Assembly (NCBI RefSeq): GCF_030709675.1
Contig: NZ_JAUZQD010000001.1
Span: forward strand, 806,001 to 870,000
DNA from: Symbioplanes lichenis
Lineage (GTDB): Bacteria > Actinomycetota > Actinomycetes > Mycobacteriales > Micromonosporaceae
Length of the DNA stretch: 64,000 nucleotides
Direction: 5' to 3'
Of this stretch, positions 46,832 to 55,874 are shown in pieces. Within the stretch, counting starts at the first letter, position 1. The number at the start of each line of letters is the position of its first letter. A model generated the notes under the pieces. That model made no database searches and was not told where the DNA came from. It saw nothing but the letters and a program-made list of their open reading frames with translations. The position numbers and the translations under genes are program-made.

Positions 46832-48760
46832 ATGCACCGCAGCGGAAAGGTCCGCCGACCCCTCGCGGCCGTTACGAGCCTGCTCCTGGCCGGGGCCGGG
46901 CTCGCCGCTTGCTCGGGCGGGGACAAGCCCGGGGACACGGTCGACACCTTCCTCGCCGGCTGGCAGGGCGGCGACCTGAGCAAGATCGGCTTCGTCACCG
47001 CCGCCGGCGGCCGGATCGCCGCCGCCGACGTGCAGACCGAGCTCAAGGCGCTCACCGGCGACCTGACGAAGTCCGCGCTCAAGGTCAGCGCCGCGGGCGA
47101 CGCCAAGGCGACCGGCGACGACGCGACCGAGCCGATCAAGCTGGACTGGACGCTGCCCGGCAACGTGCCGTGGTCCTACCAGAGCACCGTGCGCCTCACC
47201 AAGCGCAACACCGACGGCTGGCGCGTGGTCTGGGACCCGACCGTGCTGCACGAGAAGCTGACCGCCGGCGACCGGCTGGAGCTGCGGCGCACCACCTCGG
47301 ACCGCGCCGACGTCCTCGGGCCCGACGGCCAGGCGCTCGTGACCGCCCGTGGGGTCACCACGATCGGCATCGAGCCCCAGGCGGTCGATGACCAGGCGAA
47401 ACTGGTCAAGGCCCTGGCCACCGCGCTCAAGACGGTCAAGGTGGACCTCGACCAGAAGGACCTCACGACCCGGCTGCGCAACGCGGATCCCGGCGCCTTC
47501 GTCGACGTGATCACGCTGCGCAACGCGGACTACGCCAAGATCCGATCCCAGGTGTACGACCTGAAGGGCACCCGCTTCCGGAAGGAACAGCGGGAGCTGG
47601 CGCCGAACCGGGCCTTCGCCCGGGCGGTGCTCGGCACGGCGGACCCGGCGACCCGCGACGACATCAACGCGCACCCCGACCGGATCGCGCAGGGCGACCA
47701 GGCCGGCCACGGCGGCCTGCAGGAGAAGTACGACGACCGGCTGCGCGGCACGGCCGGCCTGAACGTGGTCATCGCCCGCAAGACGCCCGACGACCAGGTC
47801 GAGGACGACGCGGCCCTGTTCACCTCGGCGCCCGTGGCCGGTCAGCCGATCAAGCTGACCCTCGACGAGAAGACCCAGACCGCCGCCGACGCCGCGGTCG
47901 TGCCCGAGAAGCAGCCGAGCGCCCTCGTCGCGATCCGGATCAGCGACTCGTCGGTGCTCGCGGTCACCAACGGCCCCGACGGCGCCGGCGTGAACACCGC
48001 CATGACCGGTCAGGTGCCGCCCGGCTCGACGTTCAAGATGGTCACCGCGCTGGGCCTGCTCGACAAGGGCGCGGTGTCGCTCGACGCCAAGGTGGAGTGC
48101 CCCAAGACGGCCAAGGTCGGCGGGCAGGAGTTCGGCAACTCGCACGACATGGCCCTCGGGTCCGTCCCGTTCCGCACCGACTTCGCCAAGTCGTGCAACA
48201 CCGCCTTCGTCGGCCTGTCGTCCAAGCTGGGTGCCGACGGGCTGAAGGCCGCCGCCGCCGAGGTCGGCCTGGAGGGCAAATGGGACCTGGGCCTGGAGTC
48301 CTTCAGCGGCAAGCTGTCGCCGGCCGACTCCCCGCAGGAGCTGGCCGCCGCCTCCTTCGGCCAGGGCGCCACGGCGATGAGCCCGCTCGCCCTGGCCGCC
48401 GCGACCGCCGCCGTGGCCCGCGGCCAGTTCAAGCAGCCCCGGCTGGTGCTCGACCCGGCGCCGGCCGCGCCCGCCGCCGACGGGCCCGCCCTCAAGGACG
48501 GCTCGGTGCAGGCGTTGCGCACGATGATGCGCGAGGTGGTGACGAAGGGTACGGGCACCAAGCTCAAGTCCGTCCCCGGCGGCCCGGTCTCCGGCAAGAC
48601 CGGGACGGCCGAGTTCAAGACCGGCTCGGAGGACACGCACTCGTGGTTCGTCGGCTGGCAGGGTGACGTCGCCTTCGCCGTGATGGTGCAGAACGGCGGC
48701 GCCGGGTCGGAGGCGGCCGTGCCGATCGTGCAGCGCTTCCTCACCGCGCTGAACAAGTAG
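46832..48760 (+). CDS. Class B penicillin-binding lipoprotein (PBP-lipo type)
   Basis: 642-residue lipoprotein transpeptidase. The signal peptide ends in lipobox LAAC (Cys27). A MecA-N/NTF2-like domain follows (about 30-150), then a dimerisation region and the penicillin-binding domain with SxxK at 399-402 (STFK), SxN at 454-456 (SCN) and KTG at 589-591. The active site is complete, so peptide crosslinking is expected at the outer membrane face. Mycobacterial PBP-lipo is a similar protein. The ATG at 46832 follows GGAAAGGGG. It is divergent from gdh and abuts the arginase-fold gene, three bases apart and convergent. Confidence 0.93.
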   Translation: MHRSGKVRRPLAAVTSLLLAGAGLAACSGGDKPGDTVDTFLAGWQGGDLSKIGFVTAAGGRIAAADVQTELKALTGDLTKSALKVSAAGDAKATGDDATEPIKLDWTLPGNVPWSYQSTVRLTKRNTDGWRVVWDPTVLHEKLTAGDRLELRRTTSDRADVLGPDGQALVTARGVTTIGIEPQAVDDQAKLVKALATALKTVKVDLDQKDLTTRLRNADPGAFVDVITLRNADYAKIRSQVYDLKGTRFRKEQRELAPNRAFARAVLGTADPATRDDINAHPDRIAQGDQAGHGGLQEKYDDRLRGTAGLNVVIARKTPDDQVEDDAALFTSAPVAGQPIKLTLDEKTQTAADAAVVPEKQPSALVAIRISDSSVLAVTNGPDGAGVNTAMTGQVPPGSTFKMVTALGLLDKGAVSLDAKVECPKTAKVGGQEFGNSHDMALGSVPFRTDFAKSCNTAFVGLSSKLGADGLKAAAAEVGLEGKWDLGLESFSGKLSPADSPQELAAASFGQGATAMSPLALAAATAAVARGQFKQPRLVLDPAPAAPAADGPALKDGSVQALRTMMREVVTKGTGTKLKSVPGGPVSGKTGTAEFKTGSEDTHSWFVGWQGDVAFAVMVQNGGAGSEAAVPIVQRFLTALNK

Positions 48761-48763
48761 CGC

Positions 48764-50185
48764 TTACGTCAGCGCCTCGGGGTTGATCTCGAAGGCGGGG
48801 CGCTGGGCGGGCAAGGAGAAGTCCTCTGTCCGCCGGGGCCGGAGCATGCCGGGCATGGTGGCGGGCAGCGGCTCGGAGTCGAGCAGCGGGTGGGAGCCGA
48901 GGGGGCGCAGCTCGTGCTCGTCCTCCTCGGACACCGGCCCGGGCTCCTCGACCGACGGCTCCAGCAGCGCGACCGGCGACTCGGGCTCCGGCTCCTCCTC
49001 CGCCGGCGGCTCGGGCTCAGGCTGGGGCTCGGGCTCCTCGGGCGCCGGCTCGGATGTCTCGTCCACCGGCTCCGGCTCCGGGGCGGCCTGCGGCTCGGGC
49101 TCCCAGGCGGCCTGCGGCTGCGACTCTTCGTGCTCTTCTCGCGCGGGCGCGGGGTCGCGGGGCATCGCCACCGTCGGAGGGTCGGGGACCGGGACCGCGG
49201 CCGTCGCGAGCACGCCGGGGGCCTCCGGGGCGAGCAGGTCGGCCCGCGCCGCCACGAGGTCGGGGCGCAGGTCGACCGCGTGCGCCGACTGCAGACCCGC
49301 CACCAGGGCGGCGGTGATCTCCTCGGCGTAGACGCCGTCGGGGTCGTAGTCCGGGTCGAAGACGGTGATCTCCACGCCGAGGCAGTGCGGCGAGCCGACC
49401 AGCCCGGAGAGCAGGATCTCCAGCTCCGGGAAGGCGATGCCCCCCGGCTCCGGCGCGTCGACCGCGGGCAGCACGGCCGGGTCGAGCACGTCCACGTCGA
49501 GATGCACCCAGTAACCGGCGCAGTCGAGCAGCTGCTCCTGCGCCCACTGCGCGCTGCGGGCGGCGCCCTCGGCCCGCAGCGCCGGGACCGGACGGGTGAC
49601 GATGCCGGCGGCCTGGAGGTCGAGCCGGTATTCGTCCTGGGCGCGGATGCCCATGACGACCACGTCGATGTCGCGGTAGTAGGGGCGGCGGCCTTCCAAC
49701 GCCGTCAGGTTGGCCTGGCCGCGCCCGGTGACCAGCGCCAGGTCCTCGCCCGCGGCCGCGCCCACGTAGGAGGCGTTGCCCGGGTGCCGGAAGTCGGAGT
49801 GACCGTCCACGAAGACGAGCCCGACGCGCCCGCCGACCGCCTCGCCCAGCCTGTTCATGGCCAGGGCCGAGCCGAGGACGATCGAGCAGTCGCCGCCGAG
49901 CACGACCGGGAACTCGCCCTGGTCGATGATGGCCCCGATCCGGTCGGCCAGCCGGCGCGAGTAGACGCCGATCTCGCGGGCGTGCGCGACGCCGTCGCCG
50001 GGGCGCCAGTCGCCGGGGTCGTAGCGGGGCGGCGTCAGGCACCCGGCGTCGCGCGCGTCGAGCCGGCGCAGCAGCCCCGCGTCGCGCAGGGCGCCGGGCG
50101 CCTTGGCGACGCCCGGGACCGAGGTGGCGGTGGGCGGGCGCAGGCCGAGGTTGGACGGTGCGTCGAGTACGGCTATCCGGCGCAT
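48764..50185 (-). CDS. Arginase-family protein with Pro/Glu-rich C-terminal tail
   Basis: 473 residues. The first 300 or so are an arginase/agmatinase/formiminoglutamase fold: GGDCS (95-99 region), FVDGHSDF and HLDVDVLDP supply manganese ligands. The usual GGDHS motif has Cys in place of the His ligand; this form occurs in some actinobacterial members, but makes the exact activity uncertain. The final 165 residues are acidic, rich in Pro and Glu (PEPEPQ-like), and have no arginase counterpart. Possible reactions include arginine or agmatine hydrolysis. The ATG at 50185 has the standard N terminus MRRIAVLDAPSNLG. Confidence 0.85.
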   Translation of the reverse strand: MRRIAVLDAPSNLGLRPPTATSVPGVAKAPGALRDAGLLRRLDARDAGCLTPPRYDPGDWRPGDGVAHAREIGVYSRRLADRIGAIIDQGEFPVVLGGDCSIVLGSALAMNRLGEAVGGRVGLVFVDGHSDFRHPGNASYVGAAAGEDLALVTGRGQANLTALEGRRPYYRDIDVVVMGIRAQDEYRLDLQAAGIVTRPVPALRAEGAARSAQWAQEQLLDCAGYWVHLDVDVLDPAVLPAVDAPEPGGIAFPELEILLSGLVGSPHCLGVEITVFDPDYDPDGVYAEEITAALVAGLQSAHAVDLRPDLVAARADLLAPEAPGVLATAAVPVPDPPTVAMPRDPAPAREEHEESQPQAAWEPEPQAAPEPEPVDETSEPAPEEPEPQPEPEPPAEEEPEPESPVALLEPSVEEPGPVSEEDEHELRPLGSHPLLDSEPLPATMPGMLRPRRTEDFSLPAQRPAFEINPEALT

Positions 50186-50323
50186 GGAGCCCCCGTAACG
50201 AAGAAGATCACCTCGTGGACCACGGCGACCCGGCTCGAGTTTCGGCGTTGACCAGTCTTTTGAGCTGCGGCGATCTGGTCAATACCCGTTCCCGGCGGCC
50301 TCAATGGCCCACGAGGCTCCTCT

Positions 50324-51259
50324 CTAGAAGAGTGCGCGGGCGAGAGCGCGGCGCGCGCTCGCCACGGCCGGGTCGTCCGGCCCGGCGACGGTGAACAGAG
50401 ACAGCAGGTGCTTGCGGACGGCGTCGCGCTCGTCTCCCGCGGTGCGCTTGACCACGGCGACCAGCCGCTCGTAGGCCTCGGGCGCCTGTCCGCTGAGGAC
50501 CTCGATGTCGGCGGCGAGCTGCTGCGCGGCGACGTCGTCGGGGTCGGCGTCGGCCTTGGCCAGCGCGGTCGTCGGGTCGACCCCGGTGATCCGCCGGTAG
50601 AGCTCGACCTGGGCCAGGCCCGACTCGGCCGCGTGGTCCTGCGGGGACTCGGCCAGGATCTTCCGGTACGCGGCCTCGGCCTCGTCCAGGTCGCCGGTCA
50701 TGAGCGCGTCGTCGGCCGCGTCGAGCCGCGGGTCCTCCGGCGCCGCCACCTCCACGCCGCCGGCCTTGAGCACCGCGTCGACGTAACGGCGGACCTCCAC
50801 CTCGGGCAGCACGCCGGTGAAGCCCTCGACGAGCTGGCCGCCCACGATCGCCACGACCATCGGGATGCCCTGCACGCGCAGCGCCTGGGCCAGCCGCGGG
50901 TTGGCGTCGACGTCGACCTTGCCCAGGATCCAGCTGCCCCCGCCCTCGGCGGCCAGCTTCTCCAGCACCGGGGAGAGCTGCTTGCAGGGCTCGCACCACT
51001 CGGCCCAGAAATCGAGGATGACGGGGGTGGTCAGCGAGAGCTGCAGCACCGTCGTCTGGAAATTCTCTTCGGTCACGTCGATGATCGAGGCACCGGCGGC
51101 CGGGGCGCCCGGGAAGCCGGCGGGGGCGGCACCGGCCGGGGCAGCGCCACCCGCGGGGCTCGCGGGAGCGGGCTGCGCGGGCTTGCTCGCCGGGCGCAGG
51201 GCACCGAGGTCGACCGCGCCGCGGGTGAAGATCGACGGAGTGGTCCGTGGGTCGCTCAT
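50324..51259 (-). CDS. Thioredoxin-TPR protein (YbbN/CnoX-like)
   Basis: 311 residues: an Ala/Pro-rich N terminus (to about 57), a thioredoxin domain with WCEPC (Cys89, Cys92), then tetratricopeptide-like helices (about 175-310). Proteins of this layout, YbbN or CnoX, act as redox-linked holdases or co-chaperones. The E. coli form lacks the second active cysteine, whereas this one keeps both, so it could also reduce disulfides. It is transcribed alone on the minus strand; the next gene upstream, meaB, is separated by a small repeat region. Confidence 0.92.
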   Translation of the reverse strand: MSDPRTTPSIFTRGAVDLGALRPASKPAQPAPASPAGGAAPAGAAPAGFPGAPAAGASIIDVTEENFQTTVLQLSLTTPVILDFWAEWCEPCKQLSPVLEKLAAEGGGSWILGKVDVDANPRLAQALRVQGIPMVVAIVGGQLVEGFTGVLPEVEVRRYVDAVLKAGGVEVAAPEDPRLDAADDALMTGDLDEAEAAYRKILAESPQDHAAESGLAQVELYRRITGVDPTTALAKADADPDDVAAQQLAADIEVLSGQAPEAYERLVAVVKRTAGDERDAVRKHLLSLFTVAGPDDPAVASARRALARALF

Positions 51260-51371
51260 GGTTACCTAGTCTCGCACGCTGAACCCCCGGTCCGCCGCGC
51301 CGCCGGGCGAGCGATATCGGACGTCACAGCCGCCCCCGCCGAACCGGGCGAAGTGCACCTTTTGCCGGGCC

Positions 51372-51470
51372 TCACGCGCGGTCGCCGCGGCCGGTCACGA
51401 GCGAGTCCGCCGTGGTGTCCAGCCGGGGCTCAGGAGCGGTCGCCGAGGTCGGCCACGAGCGTGTCCGCCG
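51372..51470. repeat. 58-bp direct repeat of the meaB 3' end
   Basis: A 41-bp segment at 51430-51470 (last codons and stop of meaB) reappears at 51372-51412 with 35 of 41 bases identical, including the stop triplet. The distance is 58 bp, two copies. Confidence 0.8.
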
Positions 51471-52389
51471 CCGCGTAAGGGTCGAGCTCGCCCGCCGCGA
51501 CCTGGGCCGCCAGCTTGCTCAGGCCCGTACCCTCGTGCAGGTCGCCCAGGCGCGCGCGCAGCGTGCCCAGCGCGATCGCCTCCACCTCGACGGCGGCCCG
51601 CCGCTCGTGCGCGGCGCGCAGCCGGTCGCCGGCGCCCAGCCAGGCGCGGTGTTTGGCGATCGCGGCGGCCACCTCATCGATCCCCTCGCCCTTGACCGCG
51701 GTGGCCCGCACGACCTGCGGCCGCCAGTCGCCGGGGGCCCGCTCCCCCAGGCCGAGCATGCCCTGGATGTCGCGGTAGGTCGCGTCGGCGCCCGGGCGGT
51801 CCGCCTTGTTGACCACGAAGACGTCCGCGATCTCGAGGATGCCCGCCTTGACGGCCTGGATCGCGTCGCCCATCCCGGGCGCCAGCAGCACCAGCGTGGT
51901 GTCGGCCAGCGTGGCGATCTCCACCTCGGCCTGCCCGACGCCGACCGTCTCGACCAGGATCACGTCGCAGCCGGCGCCCTCCAGCACGCGGACGGCCTGC
52001 GGGGTCGCCGCGGCCAGCCCGCCGAGCTGGCCCCGGCTCGACATCGACCGGATGTAGACGCCCGGGTCGGTGGTGTGCTCCTGCATCCGGATCCGGTCGC
52101 CGAGGATCGCGCCCCCGGTGAACGGGCTGGACGGGTCGACGGCGAGCACGCCGACCCGGTGACCTTCCGCCCGCAGCGCGCGGACCAGCTCGTTCGTGGT
52201 GGTGGACTTGCCCACGCCGGGTGACCCGGTGAGCCCCACGACCTGGGCCCGGCCAGCATAGGGGGCCAGGGCCGCGGCGACCTCGCGCAGCCGCGGGTCG
52301 CCGTCCTCCACCATGCTGATCAGCCGGGCGACGGATCGGGGCTCCCCGTTCCGCGCGCCGGCCACCAGCGCGGGCACGTCCTTTCTCAT
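51430..52389 (-). CDS. meaB: Methylmalonyl-CoA mutase-associated GTPase MeaB
   Basis: A 319-residue G3E GTPase that gates loading of coenzyme B12 into methylmalonyl-CoA or isobutyryl-CoA mutase and protects them. P-loop GSPGVGKST (55-63), switch [12 protein letters not shown] and NKAD (VVNKADRPG) are present. The ATG at 52389 overlaps the thiolase stop (ATGA), so the two are coupled. It is near mce and probably serves IcmA encoded earlier in the window or a methylmalonyl-CoA mutase elsewhere. Its 3' end is duplicated downstream. Confidence 0.95.
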   Translation of the reverse strand: MRKDVPALVAGARNGEPRSVARLISMVEDGDPRLREVAAALAPYAGRAQVVGLTGSPGVGKSTTTNELVRALRAEGHRVGVLAVDPSSPFTGGAILGDRIRMQEHTTDPGVYIRSMSSRGQLGGLAAATPQAVRVLEGAGCDVILVETVGVGQAEVEIATLADTTLVLLAPGMGDAIQAVKAGILEIADVFVVNKADRPGADATYRDIQGMLGLGERAPGDWRPQVVRATAVKGEGIDEVAAAIAKHRAWLGAGDRLRAAHERRAAVEVEAIALGTLRARLGDLHEGTGLSKLAAQVAAGELDPYAAADTLVADLGDRS

Positions 52390-53567
52390 GCCGGGACTGT
52401 AATGATCAGCGCGTCGCCCTGACCACCACCGCCGCACAGCGCGGCCGCGCCCGTGCCGCCGCCGCGGCGCTTCAGCTCCAGGGCCAGCGTGAGCACCAGC
52501 CGCGCGCCCGACATGCCGATCGGGTGGCCGAGCGCGATCGCGCCGCCGTTGACGTTGACGATGTCCTCGGTCACCTTGAGCTCGCGCATCGAGTGGATGA
52601 CCACCTGGGCAAAAGCCTCGTTCATCTCGATCAGGTCGAGGTCGCCGACCGCCAGCCCGGCCTTGCCGAGCGCGTGCTGGATCGCGTGGGCCGGCTGCGC
52701 CTGCAGCGAGCTGTCCGGCCCGGCGACATTGCCGTGCGCGCCGATCTCGGCCAGCCAGCTCAGGCCCAGCTCCTCGGCCTTCGCCTGGCTCATGACCACG
52801 ACCGCCGCGGCGCCGTCGGAGATCGGTGAGGCGCTCCCGGCCGTGATCGTGCCGTCCTTGGCGAACGCCGGGCGCAGCTTGGCCAGCGACTCGGCGGTGG
52901 CCTCCGGGCGTACGCCCTCGTCGGTGTCGATGAGCGGGTCGGTGTCGCGCTGCCCGGCCCGCAGCGGGGCGATCTCCTCGGCGAAGCGGCCCGAGGTCTG
53001 GGCGGCGGCGGCCCGCTGGTGGCTCAGCGCGGCGAAGGCGTCCTGCTCCGCCCGGGAGATGCCGAGGCCCCGGCCGGACTGCTCGGTCGACTCGCCCATC
53101 GAGATGCCCAGCCACGGGTCCATGAGCCCGTCGTAGGCGGTGTGGTCGCGGACCAGGATGTCGCCGTACTTCTTGCCCTGGCGCTGGCCCATCAGCAGGT
53201 GCGGGGCGTTGGTCATCGACTCCATGCCCCCGGCGACCACGATGTCGAACTCGCCCGCGCGGATCAGCTGGTCGGCGAGCGCGATGGCGTCCAGCCCGGA
53301 CAGGCACACCTTGTTCACCGTCAGCGCCGGCACGCCCATCGGGATGCCCGCGGCCACGGCGGCCTGGCGGGCGGTGATCTGACCGGTGCCCGCCTGGAGC
53401 ACCTGGCCCATGATCACGTACTCCACCTGCTCCGGGGCCACCCCGCCGCGCTCGAGGGCGGCGGCGATGGCGTGGCCACCGAGCGCGGTGGCGGGAACGT
53501 TCTTGAGATTGCCGAGAAGGCGGCCCATCGGGGTACGAGCGCCGCTCACGATCACCGAACTGGTCAC
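52386..53567 (-). CDS. Acetyl-CoA C-acetyltransferase (thiolase)
   Basis: 393-residue thiolase that joins or cleaves acetoacetyl-CoA and acetyl-CoA. The catalytic Cys is in [13 protein letters not shown], the His in [16 protein letters not shown], and the second Cys in CGGGGQGDA near the C terminus. The length and [19 protein letters not shown] start fit biosynthetic-type thiolases. The GTG at 53567 has GGAGA seven bases before. It is coupled to meaB and divergent from mce. Streptomyces has the same thiolase-meaB-mce arrangement, supporting a role in acyl-CoA interconversion. Confidence 0.94.
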   Translation of the reverse strand: MTSSVIVSGARTPMGRLLGNLKNVPATALGGHAIAAALERGGVAPEQVEYVIMGQVLQAGTGQITARQAAVAAGIPMGVPALTVNKVCLSGLDAIALADQLIRAGEFDIVVAGGMESMTNAPHLLMGQRQGKKYGDILVRDHTAYDGLMDPWLGISMGESTEQSGRGLGISRAEQDAFAALSHQRAAAAQTSGRFAEEIAPLRAGQRDTDPLIDTDEGVRPEATAESLAKLRPAFAKDGTITAGSASPISDGAAAVVVMSQAKAEELGLSWLAEIGAHGNVAGPDSSLQAQPAHAIQHALGKAGLAVGDLDLIEMNEAFAQVVIHSMRELKVTEDIVNVNGGAIALGHPIGMSGARLVLTLALELKRRGGGTGAAALCGGGGQGDALIITVPA

Positions 53568-53635
53568 GGGGTCTCCGCTTCACATTCGCCGGGAGGATCT
53601 GCCGGAACAACTTTCACAATGTCACACTCTCGGGC

Positions 53636-54088
53636 ATGAACTCCCTACCGGATGTGGGCGTCGTCCGAATCGACCACGTGGGCATCGCCGTGCCCGATCT
53701 CGACGAGGCGATCACCTTCTACGAGAACACGTTCGGCTTGCGGTGCGCGCATCAGGAGGTCAACGAGGAACAAGGCGTACGCGAGGCCATGCTCACCGCG
53801 GGCGACGACGGCGCCCGGATCCAATTGCTGGCCCCGCTGCGCCCCGATTCCACGATCGCCGCCTTTCTCGGCAAGAAGGGCCCGGGGCTGCAGCAGCTCG
53901 CCTACACCGTGCGGGACGTCGAGGCGGCGAGCGCGGCTCTGCGCGCCCGCGGGTTGCGACTGCTCTACGACAAGCCCCGGCGCGGCACGGCGGGATCGCG
54001 GATCAATTTCGTGCATCCGAAGGACGCGGGCGGCGTACTCGTCGAACTGGTCGAGCCGTTTTGTCAACCTGCGGGTGAAACATCCTGA
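53636..54088 (+). CDS. mce: Methylmalonyl-CoA epimerase
   Basis: 150-residue VOC-fold epimerase interconverting (2R)- and (2S)-methylmalonyl-CoA in propionate metabolism. The start RIDHVGIAVPDLDEAITFYENTFGL, the central GPGLQQLAYTVRDVEAA and the end INFVHPKDAGGVLVELVEP are characteristic. The metal ligands His (IDHVGIAV), Gln/His and Glu (VELVEP) are in place. It is divergent from thiolase-meaB over 68 bp. Confidence 0.95.
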   Translation: MNSLPDVGVVRIDHVGIAVPDLDEAITFYENTFGLRCAHQEVNEEQGVREAMLTAGDDGARIQLLAPLRPDSTIAAFLGKKGPGLQQLAYTVRDVEAASAALRARGLRLLYDKPRRGTAGSRINFVHPKDAGGVLVELVEPFCQPAGETS

Positions 54089-54307
54089 CGGGACGGCCGG
54101 GGGCTGGCAGGATCAAGAGGCGCCTTCCCGCGCTTGATCGGCACAGGTCGTAGTGATGCGGCCACACGCTGTTCGGGGTGCGCGGCGGGGGCCACCCGAA
54201 CGGCCGAGCGAGGGCCTCGGCGAGCAGGACGAAGGTGATCTTCGCCCGGAATACTCCGGCCCGGACAGTCTTGCGTAGCCCCCTGGGGGGTCTGCCAATA
54301 TGGCGCA

Positions 54308-55657
54308 ATGCCCCAGCAGCAGGATGCCAATCTCGCCTTCTTCGAAACCGCGAATTCGCAGCACGACTTCACCGTTGTCCTGCGTGGATACGACCGCGGG
54401 CAGGTCGATGCCCACCTCGGCCGGCTGATCGCCGCCCTCAACCAGTCCGAGCAGGCGCGCGGCGAGGCCGAGCAGCGCATGAACGACGCGCAGCGCCGCC
54501 TGCGCCAGGCCGAGCAGCGGCTCAACGCGCTCGAGCAGAAGCTCGCCGACAGCAACAAGCTGCTGGAAGAGAACAACAGACCGACTCTGTCCGGGCTGGG
54601 CACCCGGGTCGAGCAGATCCTGCGGCTGGCCGAGGAGCAGGCGAACGACCACCGCAGCGAGGCCAAGCGGGAGTCCGAGGGCATCCTCTCCGCGGCGCGG
54701 CTCGAGGCGCGGGAGATCACGGACAAGGCGCGCGCCGAGGCGGCCGCCATGAAGGCGTCGGCGGAGCGCGACGCGGGGCAGGTCCGGACGCACGCCGAGC
54801 GCGAGGCCGCGGAGGCGCGGGTGCAGGCCCGGCGGGAGGCCGACACGCTGCGCTCCGACGCCGACCGCGAGACCAAGCAGCTGCGCACGGTCACCGCGCA
54901 CGAGGTCGCCGAGCTCAAGTCGACCGTCGAGCGGGAGGTGGCCTCGCTGCGCGCCACCGCCGAGCGGGAGATCACCCAGCTGCGGGCCAAGGCCTCCCGC
55001 GAGGCCGAGGAGAAGCGCGCCGAGGCGACCAAGCTGCTCACCGACGCCCGCGACAAGCGCGACAAGGACCTGCAGTCGCTGGCCATCGAGGTCGCCGAGC
55101 GCCGCGAGAAGTCGGAGCGCGAGGACGCCGAGCGGCACGCCGCCCAGGTCAGTGCCGCCCAGCGGATGGTGGCCGAGGCCGAGGAGCGCGCCCGGGCCGC
55201 CGAGGACCGCGCCAAGGAGATCGAGCAGCGCGCGGAGACCCGCCGGCTCGAGGCCGAGCGGCACTCGGCCGACACGGTGGAGAAGGCCCGCGCCCTCGCG
55301 GAGAAGACGGTCACCGAGGCCCGCAGCGAGTCGACGCGGCTGCTCAACGAGGCCCGCACCGAGGCCGAGCTGACCACGCAGGCCGCCAAGCGCGAGGTCG
55401 AGGACCTCACCCGGCAGAAGGACGCCGTCACCAACCAGCTCGGCCAGATGCTCTCCGGCCTCTCCGGCCTGGTGCCCACCGTCGGCGCCGCGAAGGCCGC
55501 CGAGGCGGTCGCCCAGGCGCAGGCCCAGGCCCAGCCGGCCCCCGCGCAGGCCGCCCCGGCCCCGGCGGCTCCGGCCGAGGCTCCCGCCCAGCGGGACGCC
55601 GCCACCTCCGGCGACAACACCGCTGAGCAGGCCGAGGTGGCCGCCAAGAGCAGCTGA
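54308..55657 (+). CDS. DivIVA-like coiled-coil polar growth protein (Scy/FilP family, first of two)
   Basis: 449 residues. The first 40 have a short DivIVA-like segment (DFTVVLRGYDRGQVDAHLGRLI), then PTLSGLGTRVEQILRLAEEQAND, and the remainder to about 390 is a continuous heptad coiled coil rich in Ala, Glu and Arg, ending in an Ala/Pro tail. In Streptomyces the adjacent scy and filP, next to the same mce-thiolase-meaB genes, encode the tip-organising scaffold and a cytoskeletal element of hyphae. This one resembles FilP in its N terminus. No enzymatic domain. A terminator hairpin follows, so it can be expressed separately from the second. Confidence 0.85.
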   Translation: MPQQQDANLAFFETANSQHDFTVVLRGYDRGQVDAHLGRLIAALNQSEQARGEAEQRMNDAQRRLRQAEQRLNALEQKLADSNKLLEENNRPTLSGLGTRVEQILRLAEEQANDHRSEAKRESEGILSAARLEAREITDKARAEAAAMKASAERDAGQVRTHAEREAAEARVQARREADTLRSDADRETKQLRTVTAHEVAELKSTVEREVASLRATAEREITQLRAKASREAEEKRAEATKLLTDARDKRDKDLQSLAIEVAERREKSEREDAERHAAQVSAAQRMVAEAEERARAAEDRAKEIEQRAETRRLEAERHSADTVEKARALAEKTVTEARSESTRLLNEARTEAELTTQAAKREVEDLTRQKDAVTNQLGQMLSGLSGLVPTVGAAKAAEAVAQAQAQAQPAPAQAAPAPAAPAEAPAQRDAATSGDNTAEQAEVAAKSS

Positions 55658-55746
55658 GTCATTCGCCACTCGGTCCCCGGTTGCGCCACCCCGGCGGGTA
55701 CGCAACGGTTAAGAGGACCGGGCCGGCTGTGCGAGATCGTTGTGCG

Positions 55747-55780
55747 GGCCGTACCGGGGTTCCTCCGGTACGGCCTGTTT
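55747..55780 (+). terminator. Rho-independent terminator between the coiled-coil genes
   Basis: GGCCGTACCGG (55747-55757) pairs perfectly with CCGGTACGGCC (55765-55775) around a 7-nt loop, followed by TGTTT. A classical terminator. Confidence 0.9.
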
Positions 55781-55874
55781 GCTTCCACGCGTAGCCTGAG
55801 CGCCAGACAAGTGGCGTGGCCGGCCGGTGTGTAACGACACGTCACGGGACGTCGCGTATGTGAGGATGGACAGC

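Noticed and set aside
52386-53567. Part of a polyketide or secondary metabolite cluster (thiolase, hydrolase, mutase genes)
   Set aside because: The thiolase is a typical acetoacetyl-CoA thiolase coupled to meaB, and there are no ketosynthases, carriers or NRPS modules in the window.
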